From Candidatus Gastranaerophilales bacterium (GTDB taxonomy: Bacteria > Cyanobacteriota > Vampirovibrionia > Gastranaerophilales > Gastranaerophilaceae): a DNA stretch of 37,593 nucleotides. A program made the translations under genes and the position numbers. The notes under the pieces were generated by a model, which was given only the letters and a program-made list of their open reading frames with translations, had not been told where the DNA came from and made no database searches. Location of the stretch: positions 1 through 37,593 of the forward strand of contig JAEEHV010000026.1 in NCBI GenBank assembly GCA_016280955.1. Direction: 5' to 3'. Below are positions 14,580-23,874 of this stretch, piece after piece; position 1 is the stretch's first letter, and every line of letters begins with the position of its first letter.

Positions 14580-15665
14580 ATGTATTCAAATCGTATCTCA
14601 ACAACAGCACGTTACAATTTATTAACAGCTGATATTCAAAGGAATGAAGCTAATTTTAACAGAATTACCCAGCAATTGTCATCCGGCAGAAAATTAACAA
14701 GTATCACCGATGATCCGATAGCCTCTGTTAACGTTGTTAATACAAACAGACAGCTCGGACAAATCAACACCTTCGATGCAAATGTTAAACTTGCAATGGA
14801 AGAACTTGATACATTGGACGATTTAATGGAATTAGCCGGCACTTACCTTAATCAAGCTTGGGATAAAGCTGTTCAGGCAAAAAACGGAACCTATGGTGAA
14901 ACTTCTCTTGCTGCAATAAAAGTTGAGATTGATGAAATTACAAAAACTATGGTAGACCTTGCAAACACCGAATTTAATGATAACTTTATTTTCGGCGGTG
15001 CAAATACCAGATTAACTCCTTATGAAATTGATGAATACGGAAATGTATTGTATAAAGGTACACCGCACGACAATCCTGATTATATAAGGGAGTCAGAAGT
15101 TGCTGATGGTGTATTTGAAGTTATCAATACAACCGGAGATAAAGTATTCGGGTATTATGAATCATTTTACTCAGACCCAAGCGGAACAAAGTATTACGAA
15201 ACAACTGATTCTTCAGGCAATACAATTTATGTTGACAAAGAAGGAAATCAGTACACCGGAGATGTAGCTGATTTAACAGCTCAGGAAAATTATTCCGGCG
15301 TAATGGGGGCATTAAGGATTTTAAGTAATTCAATACAAAATGTAATCGATGCCAGAGATGCCGGCGATGCTGATGCAGAAGTTGCAGGATACAACCTGAT
15401 GAATTCTACATTGGACATGTTTAGCAATTCTCTGACAGATATTACTACAGAGCAGACTAAATTCGGCGGTGTATATAACCGTTTGGAAATGACTGAATCC
15501 ACTCTGGAAACAAACAATGAAAATTTAACATCATATCTGTCACAGCTTCAGGATATTGATATTGCAGCTGCAGTAACCGAATGGTATAAAGCACAGTATG
15601 CATACCAGGCAAGCTTACAGGTTGCAGGTTCTTCCATGAACATGTCACTGTTAAATTATATTTAA
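14580..15665 (+). CDS. flgL: Flagellar hook-associated protein 3 FlgL
   Basis: Second junction protein, adapting hook to filament. Its N-terminal flagellin-like domain reads RISTTARYNLLTADIQRNEA, then FNRITQQLSSGRKLTSITDD, the classic FlgL/flagellin opening. The C-terminal helix (LTSYLSQLQDIDIAAAVTEW, followed by YKAQYAYQASLQVAGSSM) is equally typical. The variable middle (about 140-240) is acidic and tyrosine-rich. Length 361 aa. Ribosome site AGGAAGGTAATAATT. It is the last gene of the flg run and is followed by a terminator at 15735. Flagellin itself is not in the window. Confidence 0.97.
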   Translation: MYSNRISTTARYNLLTADIQRNEANFNRITQQLSSGRKLTSITDDPIASVNVVNTNRQLGQINTFDANVKLAMEELDTLDDLMELAGTYLNQAWDKAVQAKNGTYGETSLAAIKVEIDEITKTMVDLANTEFNDNFIFGGANTRLTPYEIDEYGNVLYKGTPHDNPDYIRESEVADGVFEVINTTGDKVFGYYESFYSDPSGTKYYETTDSSGNTIYVDKEGNQYTGDVADLTAQENYSGVMGALRILSNSIQNVIDARDAGDADAEVAGYNLMNSTLDMFSNSLTDITTEQTKFGGVYNRLEMTESTLETNNENLTSYLSQLQDIDIAAAVTEWYKAQYAYQASLQVAGSSMNMSLLNYI

Positions 15666-15734
15666 TTTTAAATTTTTCCTCATAAGTAACGGAGTGTGAT
15701 TCTAAAAGACAAAATTTAATATACTTACCATTTT

Positions 15735-15760
15735 AAGGACATCAAGGTGTCCTTTTTTAT
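15735..15760 (+). terminator. Terminator closing the flagellar operon
   Basis: AAGGACA (15735-15741) pairs with TGTCCTT (15748-15754) across a 6-nt loop, followed by TTTTATTTTG. It touches the stop of the convergent orphan gene. Confidence 0.85.
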
Positions 15761-16632
15761 TTTGTTTTTATAATATCTAACAAATCAAAACGTTTATCTT
15801 TTATCATTTGTTTTTTGTTATATTTTTTTGTTTTGGGGTTGTAATATTTCATTAGTCCGAAAGCACCTATTTTATAATTATTTACATATTCATTAATGTA
15901 ATTATCAATTTCTGTATTGGTAAGTCCTTGTTCTATTAAATCTCTTATTAATTTTTTGCATACTGTAGCAGCAGGTTCTTCTTCTTTTTTAACTTTGTAC
16001 ACTATATTTTCAATTTCAGGTGTTAAAAGCTTTTCATCTTTATTGTTATTTATAAGTAAAATTGCAAGTTTTTGTAAATTTTTATCCGTTATTTTTCCAA
16101 GACGGGTTTGTATTGATACCATATCTTTATAATCCTGATTTTCCAACAGAGGAAGGTACATAATATTTTCTTCTTTTTTGTCATACTTGGAAGGTTTAGT
16201 TACAGAGTCCGGAAGTTCTTGAGTATGTTTAAAAAATTTATTTGATAATTCATACCCTGCATAATTGTTTTTCAAAATATTTTTTTTGTTAGAGGTTTTT
16301 ATATCATTTTCATCATACTGCTCCTGATAACTCTGTTCATCATCAAGCAGAGGATTAAATAACTCGTTATCCCGGAATGCTTTAGAACCGCACATAAACA
16401 TATCTATATGATAATAATTGTCAAACGAAACATTGTCATCCAGCACAATTTGGTCGGAATTAACATCAACTATGTCATCAAAGTACTCATTTATCGGTTG
16501 TTCCGGTCTGCGTCTGTGAAAACTGTCACCCACGGCTGCTAATGTAGCAGCAGGAACTGCAATTTTTACTTTTTTACCAATCAAATGTCCTCTTGAATAA
16601 AAATTAATATTATTTACCTGCGTAATTTTCAT
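15757..16632 (-). CDS. Orphan protein with NFYSRG signature, 291 aa
   Basis: Not recognised. The chosen start is ATG at 16632, preceded by AAGGGGTGTATTA; an upstream in-frame start at 16713 adds 27 hydrophobic residues encoded by promoter-like AT-rich DNA and is rejected. The protein opens MKITQVNNINFYSRGHLIGK, the orphan signature, followed by a short hydrophobic stretch (VKIAVPAATLAAV). The rest is highly charged and mainly helical, with Asp-rich (about 50-90) and Lys-rich (about 190-291) parts. A C-terminal segment, LIRDLIEQGLTNTEIDNYIN, looks like a small helical hairpin domain. It is convergent with flgL and divergent from nadE. Confidence 0.82.
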   Translation of the reverse strand: MKITQVNNINFYSRGHLIGKKVKIAVPAATLAAVGDSFHRRRPEQPINEYFDDIVDVNSDQIVLDDNVSFDNYYHIDMFMCGSKAFRDNELFNPLLDDEQSYQEQYDENDIKTSNKKNILKNNYAGYELSNKFFKHTQELPDSVTKPSKYDKKEENIMYLPLLENQDYKDMVSIQTRLGKITDKNLQKLAILLINNNKDEKLLTPEIENIVYKVKKEEEPAATVCKKLIRDLIEQGLTNTEIDNYINEYVNNYKIGAFGLMKYYNPKTKKYNKKQMIKDKRFDLLDIIKTK

Positions 16633-16724
16633 TAATACACCCCTTATTATTTTAAAAATCAAAAAAAATATTTTTGCAATATTTTCATAATAAAACAGAA
16701 GTATTTTTTTCAAGGTATAATTTT

Positions 16725-16736
16725 AATGGTATAAAG
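16725..16736 (+). promoter_or_regulatory. Extended -10 promoter before nadE
   Basis: TGG immediately precedes TATAAA (16730-16735), an extended -10 arrangement about 20 nt before the ATG at 16756. A second TATAAT stands at 16716-16721. No good -35 was seen for either. Confidence 0.4.
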
Positions 16737-16755
16737 AGAAAGTTGAGTTATATAA

Positions 16756-18786
16756 ATGAACGATTTATTTGAATTAGTTGAACTTGCCGATAAAAAACTT
16801 TTGGAAAATGAAAAAGTTGATGCATCACTTATCTCCGGTTTAAAAACAATTGTTTCATCCGGCGGTTATATAGGAATGGCACAGATTAATCCTACAGCCG
16901 GAAATATTGAATATAATGCAAAAAAAATTGCAAAATACATCAAATTTTCGGAACAAATCGGACTTGATGCAGTCGTATTTCCCGAACTGGCACTTATGGG
17001 CTACCCGATAGAAGATACTATCGACAGACATCCGATAATTGTCGAAGAAAATATTAAGTGGCTAAAGGGGCTTGCAGATATTACCGGAAACACTACGGCT
17101 ATTGTTGGTTTTGTTGAGTTTAACAAAAATTCAAAAGGAAAAAAATATTATAATTCGGTTGCTGTTCTTAAAAACGGAGCTATTCAAGGTATTATAAGAA
17201 AATCACTGCTCCCTGCATATTCAGAATTTAATGATTACAGATATATGGAACCTTCTTCCGTATCAGGAGTGCAGCCGGCAGAAACTCTGGGCGGAATCAA
17301 CTTTACTGACTGCTCAAAACTATATGACGGATATGGTATTTCTGTTTGTGAGGATTGCTGGAATGATGGTCAGTTTTTTCAAAGAACTCTTTATAATACC
17401 AATCCCATAGAAGAATTGGTAAAAGAAAAACCGAAATTACTTATTAACTGTTCAGCATCTCCTACAAGAGCAAAAAAAGAACAGTTAAAACACAACATGT
17501 TAAAATTTATTTCTTCAAAATATAAAATACCGTTCCTGTATGTAAATCAAACAGGAGCAACAGACAATGTTTCATTTGACGGAACCAGCCGTGTGTATGA
17601 TTCGGACGGAAATCTGATTGCCAGAGCTAAATCTTTTGAAGAACAGTTTATGATAGTAAATCCATACAAAAAAACAGGGAAAATATATCCGTTAACAAAA
17701 GGGCTGGAAAAATCTTTGACCGAACAAAAAGTTTTTACTCTGGAGTACGAATCTGATCTGGAAAGAACATATAAAACCATTATTCAGGGAATAAGAGATT
17801 ATTTCGCAAAATGCGGATTGAAAAGAGCTGTGCTGGGTTTATCGGGTGGTTTGGATTCTACTGTCTGTGCGGTATTAATGGCAGATGCCCTCGGTTGTGA
17901 AAACGTATTTGGTGTTTCCATGCCGTCTCATATTACGAGTAACGAAAGCCGCTCTGATGCTGAAGAACTTGCAAATAATCTCGGTATAAATTTTACTGAA
18001 GCACCAATTCGTTCAATGATTGATACTACAACAGAATGTTTAAATAATTTATTCGGAAAAGTAGAAGAAAAATGGGGAAAGTATTATGACAGCTCTACAG
18101 GTGCATTTACAAATAAACCAAATAATATTTACCCGTCTTTCACTCCTGACAACATACAGGCACGTTCAAGAGCAATGTTTTTATGGGGAATTAGTAACGA
18201 ATTTGCATCCTGTATTCCTATAGCAACTTCGGACAAATCCGAACTTTATATGGGATATGCAACAATAAACGGTGATATGTCCGGCGGTTTTGCACCGATT
18301 GCTGACGTTCCTAAGACAAAATTATTTGCGTTTGCCCGTTGGCTTAATAAAAACCGTGAAGTAAAAAATGCTATTCCTGAAGCGATAATACTTAAAAAAC
18401 CCGGGGCAGAACTGGCAATAAATCCAAAGACAGGGAAACCGCTTATTGCAGAGGATGCTCTTATGCCGTATGAATTTTTGGATGAAATCATTTGGCGAAT
18501 TGAAAATAAAAATGAATCATATAATGAACTTCTGAAAACTGAGTTTGTATATGAAAAACATAATAAAATCTCACGAGAGCAAAAAACAGAATGGCTTGAT
18601 AAATTCTACCGCAGAATGTCAACAGCACTTTACAAATGGTCGATTATGCCGCCTTCTGTCATAGTCGAGGCTCGCTCAATCAACAAATGTGATTACAGAC
18701 AGCCGATTATATCTTCAAAAATCAATTACAAAGGTGTAAACGAAAAATATATCAACGAAAGCTTAGGTTCGAATTCAAATGCTTAA
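16756..18786 (+). CDS. nadE: Glutamine-dependent NAD+ synthetase
   Basis: Makes NAD+ from nicotinate adenine dinucleotide, using glutamine amide nitrogen. The N-terminal nitrilase-type glutaminase domain (about 35-310) has its triad: Glu77 in FPELALMGYP, Lys149 in IIRKSLLPAY and Cys198 in GISVCEDCW. The C-terminal synthetase domain (about 335-650) has the ATP pyrophosphatase P-loop LGLSGGLDST (360-369). It also has RSRAMFLWGISN and ATSDKSELYMGYAT, which are typical of the long two-domain form. Length 676 aa agrees with that form. The last 35 bp overlap the convergent TPR gene. It stands alone on its strand. Confidence 0.97.
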   Translation: MNDLFELVELADKKLLENEKVDASLISGLKTIVSSGGYIGMAQINPTAGNIEYNAKKIAKYIKFSEQIGLDAVVFPELALMGYPIEDTIDRHPIIVEENIKWLKGLADITGNTTAIVGFVEFNKNSKGKKYYNSVAVLKNGAIQGIIRKSLLPAYSEFNDYRYMEPSSVSGVQPAETLGGINFTDCSKLYDGYGISVCEDCWNDGQFFQRTLYNTNPIEELVKEKPKLLINCSASPTRAKKEQLKHNMLKFISSKYKIPFLYVNQTGATDNVSFDGTSRVYDSDGNLIARAKSFEEQFMIVNPYKKTGKIYPLTKGLEKSLTEQKVFTLEYESDLERTYKTIIQGIRDYFAKCGLKRAVLGLSGGLDSTVCAVLMADALGCENVFGVSMPSHITSNESRSDAEELANNLGINFTEAPIRSMIDTTTECLNNLFGKVEEKWGKYYDSSTGAFTNKPNNIYPSFTPDNIQARSRAMFLWGISNEFASCIPIATSDKSELYMGYATINGDMSGGFAPIADVPKTKLFAFARWLNKNREVKNAIPEAIILKKPGAELAINPKTGKPLIAEDALMPYEFLDEIIWRIENKNESYNELLKTEFVYEKHNKISREQKTEWLDKFYRRMSTALYKWSIMPPSVIVEARSINKCDYRQPIISSKINYKGVNEKYINESLGSNSNA

Positions 18787-19783
18787 TTTGCCTTCTCATA
18801 TCTTCGGCTTTTGATATAAGCCGTTGCTGTTCATATATCATCATTGCCTTTGTATAATTATCTTCGGCTTCTTTTTTATAGGCAGGATTGTCGTAGCCAG
18901 ACATCAGTTGAAGTGTTTGTCCGAGCAATACGTATGCTTCCGGTTTTTGAGGATTAATTTTTATTGCACGTTCAAATGCTTCTTTTGAATCGCTTATATG
19001 CCCTTCAATATGATATTTGTATCCTTCAAGAATACTCATCGGATATGCAAAAGTATCTATTTTATCAAACAATTTAAGCTCAAGCAGAAAGGAAATTTCA
19101 TAAATATCACGTTCCTCATACATATCTCCGAACCGGAAATGAGAAACAAAGTATTTCGGGAAAATAGTATCCAGTTTATTCATAAGCTCAGTTTCTTTTG
19201 CACTGTCACCGGCAATTGAATATATATTAGCCTCATTAAAAATCTTTAACGGATTGTCTTTATCTATCATATCAACAATTTCAAGAAGTTTAAGTGCTTT
19301 TGCGAGTTCATTTTCCGCAATAAACTTTGCTGTTTCGGTAAAAATATACTGAATGGCTTTATATTTATTTGAATTAAAAATATTTGTAATGTAATTTTTT
19401 GCAGATTCTTTCCGGGACGAAAGAACATAGGAATTAAATTTGATTCTTATACATTCCGCATTTGCAGGCGAATTTTCCAAAACCATGCTTGCATCTATAA
19501 CTGCTTCACTGTAATTACCCATTTCGTAGTTAAGGTTCATTCTTTCAAATATTGCCTCTGTATTGTTTTTATCATGGGTAATTACATATGTGTAATCGGA
19601 ATATGCATTATCAAACATAAGCAGTTTATGACACAATCTGGCTCTTTTAAGATAAGTATTTTCCGGTCTGAAATCCTGCTTTATCAGCATATTCAGCTTG
19701 CTGAGAGCCGCCTCAAAGTTATTTTCTTTTATATCTTTGTCGGCAGTTAATGATATATAGAAATTTTTGATTGTTTCTATCAT
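18752..19783 (-). CDS. TPR-repeat protein downstream of dnaA, 343 aa
   Basis: A soluble helical-repeat scaffold. Tetratricopeptide units are visible at about 22-55 (NFEAALSKLNMLIKQDF), 57-90 (DNAYSDYTYVITHDKNNTEA), 91-124 (GNYSEAVIDASMVLENSPAN), and about 262-295 (HISDSKEAFERAIKINPQKP, then EAYVLLGQTLQLMSG). The central part has degenerate repeats. No signal peptide or membrane helix is present. It lies 40 nt after dnaA on the same strand and is probably co-transcribed, but no link to replication can be claimed. Its 3' end overlaps nadE by 35 bp in convergent orientation. Confidence 0.88.
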   Translation of the reverse strand: MIETIKNFYISLTADKDIKENNFEAALSKLNMLIKQDFRPENTYLKRARLCHKLLMFDNAYSDYTYVITHDKNNTEAIFERMNLNYEMGNYSEAVIDASMVLENSPANAECIRIKFNSYVLSSRKESAKNYITNIFNSNKYKAIQYIFTETAKFIAENELAKALKLLEIVDMIDKDNPLKIFNEANIYSIAGDSAKETELMNKLDTIFPKYFVSHFRFGDMYEERDIYEISFLLELKLFDKIDTFAYPMSILEGYKYHIEGHISDSKEAFERAIKINPQKPEAYVLLGQTLQLMSGYDNPAYKKEAEDNYTKAMMIYEQQRLISKAEDMRRQIKHLNSNLSFR

Positions 19784-19823
19784 ATTTACTTTTTACCATT
19801 ATTTACAGATTTATTAAATTACT

Positions 19824-21209
19824 CTATCGTATAACTTTTAATGCCTGCTTTATTTCTCTTACGGCATTAGAAAGTTCCTGACTGGCATTAATCTTATTTT
19901 TTACCTGTTCATGTCCGTACATTGCAGTAGTATGTTTTTTATTAAAATATTCACCTATACTTTCAAAACTTTGATTTGTAAGTTCTCTGCAAAGATAAAA
20001 TATCAGCTGTCTTGCCTTGACAACCTTTTGATTGCGTGAAGTTCCCTTTATATCATCCACATCGACATTCAGATATTCTGCCGTAATTTTTGCAACAGAA
20101 TCAAAAGATACTGCTTCAGCCGGTTTGCATTTAAGGATTTGCTGAGCCAGATTCAGAGTAATTTTTTGCTCCGACATTTCCGCAAAAGCACAAACTTTTG
20201 TAAATGCACCTTCCAATTCTCTTACGTTTTTATCATAATTTTCCGCAATATATTTTAAAGCAGCCTGTTCAGCTTCAATTCCGCAGTTTTGTGCCAGATT
20301 TTTTAATATTTTAATTCTTGTTTCAATTTCCGGCGGAATTAATTCTACCATTAACCCCCATTCAAATCTTGTTTTTAAGGCATCTGTGAGTTTTGGTATT
20401 TCTTCCGGAATCCTGTCCGAAGTAATAACTATTTGTTTTCCTTTGTTGTATAGGGTATCAAATGTATGCTGCATTCTTTCCATTGTACGTTCTTTTGATT
20501 CAATAAACTGAATATCATCAATTAATATTATGTCGATATTGGTATATTTTTTGTTAAATTTTGCCATGTTTTCAACATAATCGTTAGATTTGCGGCTGTT
20601 CGATATAAAATCGTTTATATAATCATCTGTTTTTGTATATTTTACTTTAGCCTTCGGATTATTAAAAATTGTATAATGCCCGATTGCCTGCATTAAATGT
20701 GTTTTTCCCAAACCGGCTTTTCCGTATATAAAAAGCGGATTATATTTTTGTGCAGGGTTTTTGGCTACAGCCAATGCTGCCGAATGAGCAAATTTGTTAT
20801 TTTCTCCGACAACAAAGTTTTCAAATTTATATTTAAGATTCAAATTTGATGAAGACTGCATATAACTCAGGTTTTCAATTGCCTGTTCTTTTTGCTGAAG
20901 TTCAAGTTCTTTTTTATGAATTTTTTCAACTTCTTTTTTCATTTTTCTTGCTTCATTTTCATCATAAATGATATGAATGCAGGCAGCTTCATTTTTAGTT
21001 ATGGTTTTGAGGGTTTTATTCATTTGTTCGGAATGGTATTTACGAAGCCAGTCCCTTGCCATTGCCTGACCTGTAACCACAGTCAGAACACCTTTATCAT
21101 ATCCCGATACTTCAAGCGAATATATCCAAGGATGCACACTTTCCGGCAGAATGCCGACATATTCCTCTTTAACTTTCTCCCAAAAACGCTTTAACTCTAT
21201 ATTATCCAT
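19824..21209 (-). CDS. dnaA: Chromosomal replication initiator DnaA
   Basis: ATP-dependent initiator that binds DnaA boxes and opens oriC. Starting at ATG 21209 it has 461 aa. Domain I is residues 1-90 (FWEKVKEEYVG, VHPWIYSLE). A Lys/Glu-rich linker covers about 86-125. The AAA+ domain has NFVVGENNKFAHSAALAVA (131-149), Walker A GKAGLGKTH (163-171) and Walker B ILIDDIQF (228-235), with sensor TSDR. The C-terminal helix-turn-helix signature is KHTTAMYGHEQVKNKI. A longer reading frame upstream would run through tRNA-Cys and is rejected. No strong ribosome site was found. It is not next to dnaN or gyrB here, and no DnaA-box cluster was seen nearby. Confidence 0.97.
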   Translation of the reverse strand: MDNIELKRFWEKVKEEYVGILPESVHPWIYSLEVSGYDKGVLTVVTGQAMARDWLRKYHSEQMNKTLKTITKNEAACIHIIYDENEARKMKKEVEKIHKKELELQQKEQAIENLSYMQSSSNLNLKYKFENFVVGENNKFAHSAALAVAKNPAQKYNPLFIYGKAGLGKTHLMQAIGHYTIFNNPKAKVKYTKTDDYINDFISNSRKSNDYVENMAKFNKKYTNIDIILIDDIQFIESKERTMERMQHTFDTLYNKGKQIVITSDRIPEEIPKLTDALKTRFEWGLMVELIPPEIETRIKILKNLAQNCGIEAEQAALKYIAENYDKNVRELEGAFTKVCAFAEMSEQKITLNLAQQILKCKPAEAVSFDSVAKITAEYLNVDVDDIKGTSRNQKVVKARQLIFYLCRELTNQSFESIGEYFNKKHTTAMYGHEQVKNKINASQELSNAVREIKQALKVIR

Positions 21210-21244
21210 ATATTTCGATTTGTGCTTAGTATTGATAATAAAAA

Positions 21245-21316
21245 AGGCGACACCCAGATTCGAACTGGGGGATAAGAGCTTTGCAGGCTCCTGCCTTACC
21301 ACTTGGCCATGTCGCC
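21245..21316 (-). tRNA. tRNA-Cys (anticodon GCA)
   Basis: Read on the minus strand, acceptor GGCGACA pairs with TGTCGCC, with discriminator T. The D arm contains GGCCAAGTGGTAAGGC. The anticodon stem GGAGC/GCTCT encloses the loop CTGCAAA, giving anticodon GCA. The T arm is CCCAG-TTCGAAT-CTGGG. The variable loop is short, as expected for Cys. CCA is not encoded. A T-run (CTTTTTTATT) follows directly and may terminate it or may be read through into dnaA, whose ATG is 35 nt downstream on the same strand. Confidence 0.97.
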
Positions 21317-21426
21317 TTATGGGTACATAATAAAATAAAAATATAATATTTGCAAGCTACCGGCTAAACTGAACAAATGCAGGATTATTTTTCCTGTCAA
21401 ACACAAAAAATATTTATTTCAGTGCT

Positions 21427-22053
21427 TTATACGTATTTTAAAATAATTTTTAAATCTTTTTCATCTATTATAATATTTGCATTCTCTCTAACAACAGGCT
21501 TTGCACAAAAAGCAACCCGTTTTGATGCGTACTTAAACATGCTTAAATCATTAGCACCGTCACCGACTGCTATAGTATTTTCTTCTGTAACATCTAGGAG
21601 TTTTTGTAGCCTTTTTAACATTTGACCTTTAGAGTCGTTGAACATCATCTCACCACCGACTTCACCCGTCAGGAATCCGTCTTTTGAGTGTAATATATTA
21701 GCAAATTCTCCATCTAAACCGAGTTTATCGGCAAAATATACGGTTGCATTTCTGAATCCGCCCGAGAAACAAACAACCTTGTATCCTTTTTCTTTCAGAC
21801 CTTTAATTGTTTCTTCGGCACCGTTCATAAGCGGTAAACTATGACAAATCTCATCAACTTTCGTAAGCGGCAACCCTTTCAGCAATGCAACACGTTCCGT
21901 CAGACTTTCAAAAAAGTCAGCCTCACCTCTCATTGCTCTGTCGGTTATTGCTTTAACTTTTTCTTCAATGCCAAGTTCTCGGGCAAAAAATTCCAGAGTT
22001 TCCCCGTCCATTAATGTCGAATCAAAATCAAATACTGCAAGTTTGTTTGTCAT
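21427..22053 (-). CDS. serB: Phosphoserine phosphatase (HAD family)
   Basis: Last step of phosphorylated serine biosynthesis: phosphoserine to serine and phosphate. HAD motif I is FDFDSTLMDGE (8-18; nucleophile Asp9, acid/base Asp11). Motif II is CFSGGF (95-100). Motif III Lys is in DSKGQMLKRLQ, and motif IV is VGDGANDLSM (163-172). The cap region includes MRGEADFFESLTERVALLKG, matching the SerB substrate-specificity loop. Length 208 aa is typical. Ribosome site AAGGATAACAA. It follows serA on the same strand with 102 nt between them, which hold a palindrome and a G/C-rich repeat. Confidence 0.95.
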   Translation of the reverse strand: MTNKLAVFDFDSTLMDGETLEFFARELGIEEKVKAITDRAMRGEADFFESLTERVALLKGLPLTKVDEICHSLPLMNGAEETIKGLKEKGYKVVCFSGGFRNATVYFADKLGLDGEFANILHSKDGFLTGEVGGEMMFNDSKGQMLKRLQKLLDVTEENTIAVGDGANDLSMFKYASKRVAFCAKPVVRENANIIIDEKDLKIILKYV

Positions 22054-22071
22054 TTGTTATCCTTATTTTTT

Positions 22072-22137
22072 GTCGGGTATATCTGCCCAACCTGCATTCT
22101 TAAACCCCTTCCCCGGATGGGAATGGTTGGGATGGGG
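22072..22137. repeat. Palindrome plus G/C-rich repeat between serB and serA
   Basis: GTCGGG (22072-22077) and CCCAAC (22086-22091) form an imperfect palindrome of the GGTCG...CGACAAAA class. CCCCTTCCCC (22105-22114) followed by GGATGGGAATGGTTGGGATG, then GGG (ending 22137) is a variant of the repeat seen at 7900 and 23767. Both families occur together here and in the next gap. Confidence 0.55.
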
Positions 22138-22155
22138 TGATTAAAACCATTACCC

Positions 22156-23748
22156 CTATCCAACAGTCAAATTAACATACTTAGGATTTTGAACACCGTC
22201 AATTTTTTCAATTGCCTTTAAGGTTTCGTCGTCAACTGCAGTATCAATGTTTATAACCATGATTGATTCTTCGTGTTTGTCGTTCTTCTGTACAACGTTC
22301 ATTGAACCAATGTTGATGCCTTTTTCACCAATTACACGGGCAACCTGTGCAATCATAGAAGGTTTATTGGTATGCGGAACAATAAGAACGTGACGCTCCG
22401 GTCTTATACTTGTTTCATATTCGTTAATTTTTACAATACGAGGAATATCTTTTGTTACAAGAGCACCTGCAACAACAGTTGTTTCCTTATCTGTAGTGAG
22501 TTTTACTTTTATCCTGCCTTCAAAATTTGATTTTGCTTTTGAATGAGTTGATATAATATCAATTCCTCTTTTCTTTGCAATAACGGGAGCATTAACATAA
22601 TTAACTCCTTCTAATCTTGAAGATAATGCACCTTTCAGGACTGCAACTTCAAGCGGCTGAATATCTTTATCCGCTAAATCACCATCAGCAATAATTTCTA
22701 TTGATTTAATTGGAGCGGTTGATAATTGAACAGCAAGTTCTCCGGTATTTTCAGCAATACCCATGTAATCTTTGACAGGTTCCAGTTTATCAGGTCTGAG
22801 TGACGGAATATTAACCGCAGAAGAAGCAGAACCGCCGGATAAAACTTCCTTAATCTGTTCGGCAACATCAATTGCAACATTCATTTGAGCTTCTTGTGTA
22901 CTTGCACCAAGGTGTGGTGTCAGAACAATATTTCCCGCACATTCTAACAGCGGACATTCCTGAATATTCGGTTCGTTTTCATATACGTCGATTGCTGCTG
23001 ATGCAACATAACCGCTGTTAATAGCTTCTTTTAAATCGTTTTCATTAATGATACCGCCTCTGGCACAGTTAACAAGACGAACCCCCTGTTTCATTTTTGC
23101 AATAGTATCTTTGTTAATCATATTAACCGTATCTTTTGTTTTAGGAACATGAACGGTAATAAAATCAGGTCTGCCCCAAAAGTTATCGAGGCTTTCAATG
23201 TATTCACCGCCAAGTTTTTCAACAACTTCTTTTGAAGTAAACGGATCATAAACAACAACCTTCATACCGAGTGCAAGAGCAACTTCACCAACGTGAGAAC
23301 CAATTTTACCAAAACCGATTATACCCAGAGTCTTTTTATACAACTCCGTTCCGGTAAATTTAGACCTGTCCCATTTTCCTTCTCTGGTTGATGTTGCTGC
23401 AGGAGCAATGTTACGAGCCATAGCAAGCATTAATGCGATTGTATGCTCCGCTGCCGCCATTGTGTTTCCGTCAGGAGAATTTACGACAATAATACCCTTT
23501 TGAGTAGCTGCATCAAGGTCAATGTTATCGACACCTACACCGGCACGACCGATAATTTTCAGGTTTGTTCCGGCATTAATTATATTTGCGGTAACTTTTG
23601 TCTGGCTTCTGACCATAAGAGCATCATAATTAGGAATAACTTTAACAAGTTCTTCCTCGCTCATTGTAGGCAGAAAATCCACCTCAGCTGCAGGCTCAAT
23701 AATCTTTCCTGCCGATTCGTTTATTTTATCAGTTACTAAAACTTTCAT
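22156..23748 (-). CDS. serA: D-3-phosphoglycerate dehydrogenase, long form with ACT domain
   Basis: Commits 3-phosphoglycerate to serine synthesis by NAD-dependent oxidation. Residues 1-95 and 290-320 form the substrate-binding domain. The NAD-binding domain has GIIGFGKIGSHVG (142-154) and Asp in VVYDPFTS. Catalytic Arg lies in VNCARGGIINE, Glu in VYENEP and His in LTPHLGASTQEA. An intervening domain follows (about 320-450). A C-terminal ACT domain (RHVLIVPHTNKPSMIAQVAR, then GEKGINIGSMNV) mediates serine feedback in this family. Length 530 aa matches the long form of Cyanobacteria and Bacillus. A strong ribosome site (AAGGAGGAAAA) precedes the ATG. Confidence 0.98.
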   Translation of the reverse strand: MKVLVTDKINESAGKIIEPAAEVDFLPTMSEEELVKVIPNYDALMVRSQTKVTANIINAGTNLKIIGRAGVGVDNIDLDAATQKGIIVVNSPDGNTMAAAEHTIALMLAMARNIAPAATSTREGKWDRSKFTGTELYKKTLGIIGFGKIGSHVGEVALALGMKVVVYDPFTSKEVVEKLGGEYIESLDNFWGRPDFITVHVPKTKDTVNMINKDTIAKMKQGVRLVNCARGGIINENDLKEAINSGYVASAAIDVYENEPNIQECPLLECAGNIVLTPHLGASTQEAQMNVAIDVAEQIKEVLSGGSASSAVNIPSLRPDKLEPVKDYMGIAENTGELAVQLSTAPIKSIEIIADGDLADKDIQPLEVAVLKGALSSRLEGVNYVNAPVIAKKRGIDIISTHSKAKSNFEGRIKVKLTTDKETTVVAGALVTKDIPRIVKINEYETSIRPERHVLIVPHTNKPSMIAQVARVIGEKGINIGSMNVVQKNDKHEESIMVINIDTAVDDETLKAIEKIDGVQNPKYVNLTVG

Positions 23749-23766
23749 TTTTCCTCCTTACTGGTT

Positions 23767-23802
23767 CCCTCGCCCCTTGTGGGAGAGGGTTAGGGTGAGG
23801 GG
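23767..23802. repeat. G/C-rich dispersed repeat, GGGAGAGGGTTAGGGTGAGGGG type
   Basis: CCCTCGCCCC, TTGT, GGGAGAGGGTTAGGGTGAGG, GG. The C-rich end can pair with either G-rich part. It is the clearest copy of the element also found in degenerate form at 7900 and 22105. Confidence 0.65.
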
Positions 23803-23849
23803 TATTCCCACAACCCATTTTATTTATTTCTTGTTGGACAAGCAGTAAG

Positions 23850-23865
23850 GTGCGGTGTATCGCAC
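23850..23865. repeat. Small palindrome GTGCG-N6-CGCAC
   Basis: GTGCG (23850-23854), GTGTAT, CGCAC (23861-23865). It is one of at least three small palindromes packed into the serA-aminotransferase gap. Confidence 0.45.
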
Positions 23866-23874
23866 TCTGTATAT

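Noticed and set aside
16633..16713. 27-residue N-terminal extension of the 291-aa orphan
   Set aside because: AT-rich hydrophobic translation without a ribosome site; the internal ATG has a strong one and restores the family-like opening.
21210..21302. N-terminal extension of DnaA by 31 residues
   Set aside because: It runs through tRNA-Cys; the extra residues are a translation of the tRNA and do not match DnaA.
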